DNA of 64,000 nucleotides from Streptomyces sp. S.PB5 (GTDB taxonomy: Bacteria; Actinomycetota; Actinomycetes; Streptomycetales; Streptomycetaceae), in the NCBI RefSeq assembly GCF_030403745.1, contig NZ_JAQMWP010000011.1:1-64000 (forward strand), written 5' to 3'. The notes under the pieces were generated by a model. The model saw only the letters and a program-made list of their open reading frames with translations, did no database searches and had not been told where the DNA came from. Below are positions 59,265 through 64,000 of this stretch, piece by piece. The translations under genes and the position numbers were made by a program. Each line of letters opens with the position of its first letter. Within the stretch, counting starts at the first letter, position 1.

Positions 59265-59894
59265 TCATCCCATCCAGTCATTGCTCAGGAGATGGCGGCC
59301 AGCGCGGAAATCCGCGCGAATCCTAGTAACCCACTGCTCCAGTTCGGCAACGCATTCCTGCCGGTCACGGTCGGTGGTGTCGAGGATGTGGGTCTGCCAC
59401 CGCGGGTCGTTGGCCGTCCACGACGTCCACCGATGCCAAGCCATATTGGGTGCGCCCTTGTCGATGATGACCTCGGGGCGGTGCTCGGGATCTTGTGCGT
59501 GCCCCCGATGCCAGGCGGCCCAGTTGATGTACGCATCGATGGCGGCTTCCGACCAGCGTCCCGGATCACGGTCGTCCAGGCGCCTACGTCGTTCAGCATC
59601 GGCCACGTCGACCAGGCACATCGCGATCCCGTCCAGCAAGGGCGCGGACGGCGAGGCCAGGATCTCGCCGAGTGGAGTCTGGGCAGTCAGCAAGAGGTCA
59701 ATGCCGTCTGCCTGGTACTCGAGCGCGCGCTGAATCCACTCCTCGGTGATGTGGTTTCGCCAGTACCGGGGCGGGTTCTGGGGGACGCCGCTCTCGTCCA
59801 TCTCGTGGACAGCGAGCCGGTCAAACCGTTCCCCGGCGGGGAAGGCGAGCGTGGACTTGCCCGAGCAGCTCGATCCCGTGAGTATCAGCAGCAT
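59265..59894 (-). CDS. P-loop kinase-like protein inserted on the minus strand
   Basis: The 209-residue protein starts MLLILTGSSCSGKSTLAFPA (Walker A G-S-S-C-S-G-K-S-T), followed by VHEMDESGVPQNPPRYWRNH, DLLLTAQTPLGEILASPSAP and RRRRLDDRDPGRWSEAAIDA (a lid with Arg). It resembles small-molecule or nucleotide kinases. ATG at 59894 is chosen because Walker A follows at once. It is the only minus-strand gene in the phage block, an apparent cargo gene between the GH6 enzyme and the lysis genes. Confidence 0.75.
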   Translation of the reverse strand: MLLILTGSSCSGKSTLAFPAGERFDRLAVHEMDESGVPQNPPRYWRNHITEEWIQRALEYQADGIDLLLTAQTPLGEILASPSAPLLDGIAMCLVDVADAERRRRLDDRDPGRWSEAAIDAYINWAAWHRGHAQDPEHRPEVIIDKGAPNMAWHRWTSWTANDPRWQTHILDTTDRDRQECVAELEQWVTRIRADFRAGRHLLSNDWMG

Positions 59895-60030
59895 CCAGAC
59901 AAGCTGGCAGGAAGACGGCGCGCGCTGCCACCGGATTTCTTCGCTGGCGATCACGTCGGCGTAAGAACCGCAGGCCTTCTTGGGCCCCGTAGGATCGAAA
60001 CAGGGCACGGGGTCGCAAGGAGTGATTGCG

Positions 60031-60390
60031 GTGTCCGTGCCGCCGAGCGCCGAGCCCACATTGTGGGAGCTGCACCGTGCTGTCTCGCAGCTGCGCGAGG
60101 ATCTCCGCGGCGACCTCGCCCAGCTCGCCGGGCGCCTCGATCAGGTCGTCACGCAGGACGTATACCGGGCTGATCAGCGGACGGTTGATCAGCGCATCAG
60201 CCAAGTCGAGGCTGGGCTCTCCGGGCTGCGCGGTGAGCACGACCAGAGTCTGGAGCGGGCCGAGCAGCAGCGCCGGGAGGACCAGACGCAGGCTGCGGCG
60301 ACGAGGCGTCTGGTGATCTCTTCTTTCGTGGCCCCGCTGCTCCTCATGGCGTTGCAGCTGTGGATCGTCTCGCGCGGGGCATCGCCGTAG
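60031..60390 (+). CDS. Coiled-coil protein with a C-terminal membrane segment (lysis region)
   Basis: The 119-residue protein has a long charged coiled coil (LWELHRAVSQLREDLRGDLA, QLAGRLDQVVTQ, then RISQVEAGLSGLRGEHDQ) and one C-terminal membrane segment (LVISSFVAPLLLMALQLWIV). AAGGAG lies nine bases before the GTG at 60031. Such proteins occur just before endolysin genes in actinophages and may act as holin partners or spanin-like factors; exact role unknown. Confidence 0.6.
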   Translation: MSVPPSAEPTLWELHRAVSQLREDLRGDLAQLAGRLDQVVTQDVYRADQRTVDQRISQVEAGLSGLRGEHDQSLERAEQQRREDQTQAAATRRLVISSFVAPLLLMALQLWIVSRGASP

Positions 60391-60448
60391 GCCGAGGGCG
60401 GGCAGGTTCATCATCAAGTTCGGGCGCGGGGAGATTTCGAGCGCCGAG

Positions 60449-61504
60449 TTGGCAACACCTCTTACTCCTGACCGGCTGGTGGCGGCACTGCACGCTGAAG
60501 GCGTGCGGGTCGTCGAGCGTTCTGGCTGGCGGTCCCACAATCGAAACCACAAGGGTCCTTGGGGGCCTGTCCGTGGCGTGATGATCCACCACACGGTGAC
60601 GTCCGGCACGAGCAACACCGTCAGCATCTGCGAGCGCGGCTACTCGGGGCTGCCGGGCCCGCTCTGTCATGGCGTGATCGCGAAGGACGGCACGGTTCAT
60701 CTGGTCGGGAACGGCCGCGCCAACCATGCCGGCCGTGGTGACGGGGACGTGCTCCGTGCGGTCACCGCGGAGCGTTCTCTTCCTTCGCCGAACCAGGCCG
60801 ACACCGACGGCAACACTTCGTTCTACGGCTTCGAGTGCGAGAACCTCGGCGACGGCCATGACCCCTGGCCCGCAGCCCAGTTGCAGGCAATCGAGCGAGT
60901 CTCGGCCGCACTGTGCCGCGCGCATGGCTGGGGCTCGGCGAGCGTAATCGGGCACAAGGAATGGCAGCCCGGGAAGGTCGACCCCAAGGGCTTCACCATG
61001 GGCTGGCTCCGCGGTCGGGTCGCCGCGCGCCTGAAGTCGAAGCCTTCCGACGGCAGTTCAGGTACGGGATCGAAGGATGGCGGAGCAGCAATGTACGCCG
61101 TCAAGAGCGGCGACACGCTCTCCAGCGTCGGGCGGCAGCTCGGTGTCAGCTGGGAGCACCTTGCCCAGGTCAACAAGATCACGGCCCCGTACGTCATCAA
61201 GGCTGGGCAGAAGCTCACGATCCCCGGGAAGCCCGCCGGCGGGACGTACACGCCGCCTCAGTTTCCGAACGGTCTTACTCCGGGCCGCTCGTCACCGTCT
61301 GCGAAGGGCCTTCAGCAGGCACTGAAGGACACCGGCTGGCTCGACCGCTCGGTGCCGCTCTCCGACAACTACGGGCCGCAGACCCAGAAGGCCGTGGCCA
61401 GCTTCAACCACAAGCACAACCTCTTCACCACCGGCCGCCCCAACGATCCTTCGATCGGCCGCCGCGGCTGGGACCTCCTGCACCGACTCGCCTACGGGAA
61501 CTGA
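60449..61504 (+). CDS. Endolysin: N-acetylmuramoyl-L-alanine amidase with LysM and PG-binding domains
   Basis: The 351-residue protein has an amidase_2 domain (GVMIHHTVTSGTSNTVSI with the zinc His, HGVIAKDGTVHLVGNGRANH, ASVIGHKEWQPGKVDPKG with second His and Asp), a LysM domain at about 215-260 (YAVKSGDTLSSVGRQLGVSW) and a C-terminal peptidoglycan-binding domain (LQQALKDTGWLDRSVPLSDN). It cleaves the amide bond between muramic acid and L-Ala in the cell wall. TTG start at 60449. The next gene begins 6 bp after its stop. Confidence 0.9.
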   Translation: MATPLTPDRLVAALHAEGVRVVERSGWRSHNRNHKGPWGPVRGVMIHHTVTSGTSNTVSICERGYSGLPGPLCHGVIAKDGTVHLVGNGRANHAGRGDGDVLRAVTAERSLPSPNQADTDGNTSFYGFECENLGDGHDPWPAAQLQAIERVSAALCRAHGWGSASVIGHKEWQPGKVDPKGFTMGWLRGRVAARLKSKPSDGSSGTGSKDGGAAMYAVKSGDTLSSVGRQLGVSWEHLAQVNKITAPYVIKAGQKLTIPGKPAGGTYTPPQFPNGLTPGRSSPSAKGLQQALKDTGWLDRSVPLSDNYGPQTQKAVASFNHKHNLFTTGRPNDPSIGRRGWDLLHRLAYGN

Positions 61505-61509
61505 TCACC

Positions 61510-61725
61510 TTGATCGACTTCATTCACGCCCACAGCACCCGCCTCTACGCCATCGCCGCCGCGGCACTGTCTCTGATCGCCTACTACGTTCAGGATCTGC
61601 CGACCGGACTGATCCTCGCCCTGGTCGCCGCAGTCCTTGGCACGGGTGAAGCCATCCAACGCGTCGAAGATCGCAAGACCCATCGAGCTCTGCTGCTCGA
61701 TCCTCCGTATACCAACAAGGATTGA
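61510..61725 (+). CDS. Small holin-like membrane protein
   Basis: The 71-residue protein has two hydrophobic segments (YAIAAAALSLIAYYVQDLPT and GLILALVAAVLGTGEAIQRV) with a charged C-terminal tail, the size and topology of class II holins. It sits directly after the endolysin. TTG start at 61510. Its pore would let the endolysin reach the wall. Confidence 0.7.
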   Translation: MIDFIHAHSTRLYAIAAAALSLIAYYVQDLPTGLILALVAAVLGTGEAIQRVEDRKTHRALLLDPPYTNKD

Positions 61726-61831
61726 ATCCTGAGCAGTTCGAGTCTTCGTGACAGTCCGGGGAGATAACAGTCCCGGAGCCCCTCCTCTCACGATTGCTGG
61801 ATGTGCCGGAACGTGCCCTACGATCCCCCTC

Positions 61832-62173
61832 ATGGCCCAGAAGGTAGTCACAACATATGTCGACGATTTGACTGGCGAGGAATCGTCGGACATCGCCACG
61901 CACAGCATCCTCATCGACGGGGCTGGGGTCGAGATCGACCTCACGGATGAGAACTACGAAAAGCTCCTGGAGATCTTGAACCCCTATCTCCAAGCTGGCG
62001 GTGCTCGAAGGATTCGCGGCGCAGCGAGGGCAAAGGGGAAGGCCAAGGCATCGCCTGGCGCCGGAGCCGACTCGTCGGCGATCCGGGCTTGGGCGAAGGA
62101 GAACAACATCGAGGTAAACGACCGCGGTCGCGTGTCGGCCGCCGTCCGCGAGGCTTACGACAAGGCTCGCTGA
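61832..62173 (+). CDS. lsr2: Phage-encoded Lsr2 nucleoid-associated silencer
   Basis: The 113-residue protein has the Lsr2 N-terminal oligomerisation part (MAQKVVTTYVDDLTGEESSD, then VEIDLTDENYEKLLEILNPY) and the C-terminal DNA-binding domain SAIRAWAKENNIEVNDRGRV with the R-G-R AT-hook-like core (here D-R-G-R-V). Lsr2 binds AT-rich DNA and silences foreign genes. ATG at 61832. Location next to the lysis genes suggests a prophage copy that keeps the phage quiet or manipulates the host, as known for phage Lsr2 proteins; a hairpin ends the gene. Confidence 0.9.
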   Translation: MAQKVVTTYVDDLTGEESSDIATHSILIDGAGVEIDLTDENYEKLLEILNPYLQAGGARRIRGAARAKGKAKASPGAGADSSAIRAWAKENNIEVNDRGRVSAAVREAYDKAR

Positions 62174-62189
62174 TACTTGCCGAATAGTT

Positions 62190-62217
62190 GGTGACCCCCG
62201 CTGTTGCGGGGGTCACC
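62190..62217 (+). terminator. Perfect 12-bp hairpin after lsr2
   Basis: GGTGACCCCCGC at 62190-62201 is inverted at 62206-62217 with a TGTT loop. The most classic terminator in the window; it closes the phage block. The remaining sequence up to 62489 contains site D and no gene. Confidence 0.9.
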
Positions 62218-62340
62218 GTGCATTCCACCGTCATTGCACAGCCGCACGCTCAGTTCGGCAAGCAACGTCCGGCGGCGGCGCTGGGGGCATGGCTTACATG
62301 CGCGTGATCATGCATGACCGGGCAGCCCTAACCCGGAGTG

Positions 62341-62361
62341 GATCACGGGAGTGATATCACC
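62341..62361. promoter_or_regulatory. Palindrome TCAC-N4-GTGATATCACC, possible operator (site D)
   Basis: Nearly identical to site C, including the GAAATG that follows, in the promoter region about 130 bp upstream of the ATP-binding anti-sigma-like gene. Confidence 0.55.
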
Positions 62362-62489
62362 GGCGAAATGGTGCGGCCTCTCCCGGGCTGCCAAATTGAG
62401 GTCCCGCCATCGGCTGACCGCACTCGGCCGGTCACGGAGCCCGTGCGGCCTGACTCCAAGGGAGGCCGCGGCCACTCCGAGGAGGTCTC

Positions 62490-62996
62490 ATGACGCTGCG
62501 CCTCACCCCCCGCAAGCTGCCCTACGCGTTCAAGGTCGCTGCCGACGCTCAGGCCGTGGGGCCAGCGCGTCGCCTCGTACGCGAAATAGTGGAGAGCCTG
62601 GACCTGGGGAAGCAGGCCCCGTCACTGGACGACCTTGAGCTGCTCACTGCCGAACTGATCACCAACGCTGTGGTGCACACGAGGGCGCCGTGCGTGGTGT
62701 GCATACGGTGGACGGGCCGACGGATTCGTGTCGAGGTAACGGACACCGACACACGAGACGTGGAGGCCACGGTCCCGCCGCCGGGCGACGAACACGGGCG
62801 CGGCCTGTTCCTCGTGGACGTCCTCGCGGCGGCTTGGGGCAGCCACCGGGAGCCGGCAGGCAAGACGACCTGGTTCGAGTTGGCTGCGGATTCGGAAGAT
62901 CCTTTGCCATCCGGTGCCGCACTTCCGTCCGCTGGTTGCCACGACCGGCAGATGACCAGAGGTGCGGTGAAGGTCAGAACGCACGGCGGCCCATGA
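62490..62996 (+). CDS. ATP-binding anti-sigma-factor-like protein (HATPase_c, RsbW type)
   Basis: The 168-residue protein has LDDLELLTAELITNAVVHTR (the N-box with Glu-Leu-x2-N-A), VEVTDTDTRDVEA (G1-like D box) and DEHGRGLFLVDVLAAAWG (G2), the short GHKL fold of RsbW/SpoIIAB-like serine kinases common in Streptomyces. These bind sigma factors or anti-anti-sigma factors. A likely ribosome site GAGGAGG lies upstream of the ATG. The tail after ADSEDPLP looks disordered. Confidence 0.85.
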   Translation: MTLRLTPRKLPYAFKVAADAQAVGPARRLVREIVESLDLGKQAPSLDDLELLTAELITNAVVHTRAPCVVCIRWTGRRIRVEVTDTDTRDVEATVPPPGDEHGRGLFLVDVLAAAWGSHREPAGKTTWFELAADSEDPLPSGAALPSAGCHDRQMTRGAVKVRTHGGP

Positions 62997-63099
62997 GCAC
63001 GTGAGTGCTTGCCCAGCGTCGCTCCCTCGCGTGCGGGATTGGCCACTATAGCGGCTATTCTGCTATGCCCAGGCTGTGGATAGAAGATAGGAGGCCGTC

Positions 63100-63663
63100 A
63101 TGGCGAAGCCGCTCATCGTGGGCCGCAAGGAGTTCGCGAAGATCTATAACGTTGCGCCGACGGCGGTCAGCGACCGGTGGATCCCGGACGGGATCGTCTC
63201 CTATGAGGATGCCGTGATCGTCTCGGGTAAGCCGTACTGGCCCGGCGGTCTGGCGGTGGACTTCGCGCTGCCGCCGGGCAGTCGCGGCCGGCAGTTGGAC
63301 GAGTCGCTCCTTGCCCAGTTGGAGGAGGAGCAGCAGGCGACGGTCCGCCCGATGAAGAAGGGCGAGCTGCCGCCGCTGGTGGGGCTGCAGGAGTACGCGA
63401 CACTGTTCGGCATCAGCCAGCATCAGGCAGCGAACGCCCGCAACCGTGGCAACGGAATGCTGCCGGCGGAGGACTACCTTCTGGGCGGCTCCCCTGTGTG
63501 GCTGTTGTCGACCGTCCTTGAGGGCGCGGAGCACACGATGGCGCAGAGCCGTGGTGGCGTATGGCAGCTGCAGGAGGATGTCGCTGCCGCTTTGCGGGAG
63601 GGCCGCTATGACGGGCCCGGGTCGGCGATCGCCGCGCGGGGCAAAGCCGCAGCGGGGTCGTAG
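63100..63663 (+). CDS. Phage/plasmid protein with two similar HTH-like halves
   Basis: The 187-residue protein has two related segments: LIVGRKEFAKIYNVAPTAVS followed by a strand VSGKPYW, and PLVGLQEYATLFGISQHQAA followed by GGSPVW. Each looks like an excisionase/AlpA-type winged HTH (G-x-x-E-(F/Y)-A-x2-(Y/F)-x-V/I-x) with the ending that reads the DNA minor groove. This duplication suggests a DNA-binding protein for tandem sites. ATG at 63100. It is followed by a candidate promoter at 63711. Confidence 0.65.
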   Translation: MAKPLIVGRKEFAKIYNVAPTAVSDRWIPDGIVSYEDAVIVSGKPYWPGGLAVDFALPPGSRGRQLDESLLAQLEEEQQATVRPMKKGELPPLVGLQEYATLFGISQHQAANARNRGNGMLPAEDYLLGGSPVWLLSTVLEGAEHTMAQSRGGVWQLQEDVAAALREGRYDGPGSAIAARGKAAAGS

Positions 63664-63710
63664 CGTCATCGCGTCCGCCGGATTCGCTGTCTTGGAGCGG
63701 TTCGGCGGAG

Positions 63711-63738
63711 TTGCCCACCCCTCGATTCATAGTAGAAT
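63711..63738 (+). promoter_or_regulatory. Candidate promoter before the last gene
   Basis: TTGCCC at 63711 and TAGAAT at 63733 are separated by 16 bases, close to the Streptomyces vegetative consensus (TTGACA/TAG(A/G)(A/G)T). The local sequence is unusually AT-rich for the window. It lies about 85 bp before the GTG at 63823. Confidence 0.5.
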
Positions 63739-63822
63739 TAACCTTACCCACTAAGGGTGCATGCACGAGCCGTGGCGACCGCATGCAAAATAGGCTGCGA
63801 TACATCGAACGAGGAGGGGCAA

Positions 63823-64000
63823 GTGACCGTGCAGCTAGAACTGCCCATCGCGGCCATACAGCAACCCGAGAATCCAGGCGGCAAGCTGACGATCCAGGAA
63901 CGGTTCGAGGCATTCGACCAGCTCAACCCCTGGATCCTCAAGCACCTGGAGAGCCTCACCGCCGACTGCATCGAGCGCGGACTCACGCGCATCGGCATCG
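63823..64000 (+). CDS. Phage-type hypothetical protein, partial at window end
   Basis: A GTG at 63823 with GAGGAGG upstream opens a frame beginning VQLELPIAAIQQPENPGGKL and continuing IQERFEAFDQLNPWILKHLE; it is still open at 64000. Proteins with this start, going on to a GLTRIGIK-type motif, are common in Streptomyces phages, as I recall; function unknown. Confidence 0.6.
   Translation, partial: MTVQLELPIAAIQQPENPGGKLTIQERFEAFDQLNPWILKHLESLTADCIERGLTRIGI

Overview
The window is high-GC DNA with strong G/C third-position bias, frequent GTG starts, ATGA/GTGA stop-start overlaps and many Streptomyces-type families (DUF6879, DUF6082, DUF2087, Lsr2, zinc-ribbon XRE regulators). It is almost certainly a Streptomyces or close relative, and the region is accessory: two insertion sequences, two truncated acetyltransferases, gene relics and a long phage tail cassette. 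All family assignments were made by reading motifs; no database search was possible.

Layout. (1) 1-6.1 kb: the end of an IS3-like element cutting off an acetyltransferase, then small-molecule kinases, a zinc-ribbon XRE regulator, an HTH-kinase coupled to a guanylate-kinase-like protein, an NAD-binding oxidoreductase with a HAD phosphatase, and a histidine phosphatase. (2) 6.9-16.6 kb: a ten-gene, one-direction, tightly packed operon (O-carbamoyltransferase, SGNH protein, methyltransferase, GT-B glycosyltransferase, deoxyribosyltransferase-like protein, unknown, GT2-like protein, APH kinase, PhyH dioxygenase, APH kinase) closed by a perfect hairpin. It has no PKS, NRPS or RiPP core and carries two TTA (bldA) codons; it looks like an undescribed sugar- or nucleoside-derived small-molecule pathway. 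(3) 16.8-28.2 kb: regulators (three more zinc-ribbon XRE proteins, two XRE-TPR proteins, a DUF2087 regulator), a flavoprotein, a HAD and a 2H phosphoesterase, interrupted by an ISL3 element (19986-22271) with perfect 22-bp inverted repeats that carries an SMI1/KNR4 passenger gene. (4) 28.5-41 kb: a small membrane protein, an APC permease, and a translationally coupled run of APH pseudokinase, APH, DEDDh exonuclease, Nudix, ABC exporter and MFS exporter, followed by a broken gene, an unknown gene, a sugar-dehydrogenase relic and a GT2. (5) 41.2-42.9 kb: a DUF6879/DUF6082 operon. (6) 43.2-62.2 kb: siphophage connector, tail, lysis and Lsr2 genes. (7) 62.5-64 kb: an ATP-binding anti-sigma-like protein and phage- or plasmid-like genes running off the end.

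The phage block contains head-tail connectors, tail terminator, tail tube, a G/GT chaperone pair with a canonical -1 slippery site, a 1654-aa tape measure, distal tail proteins, fibres, endolysin, holin and Lsr2, but no terminase, portal, protease, capsid or integrase in view. It is either a head-deleted prophage or a non-contractile tail-like particle. One tail protein is a glycoside hydrolase family 6 (cellulase-type) enzyme, which suggests attack on a beta-glucan of the host surface. Two cargo-type genes sit in the cassette: a membrane-anchored Mrr-like nuclease and a minus-strand P-loop kinase.

Two recurrent palindromes link otherwise unrelated loci: TCAC-N4-GTGATAT (four places, two very alike in front of an XRE regulator and an anti-sigma-like gene) and CCGGACA-N3-TGTCCGG (flanking the XRE-TPR/flavoprotein operon).
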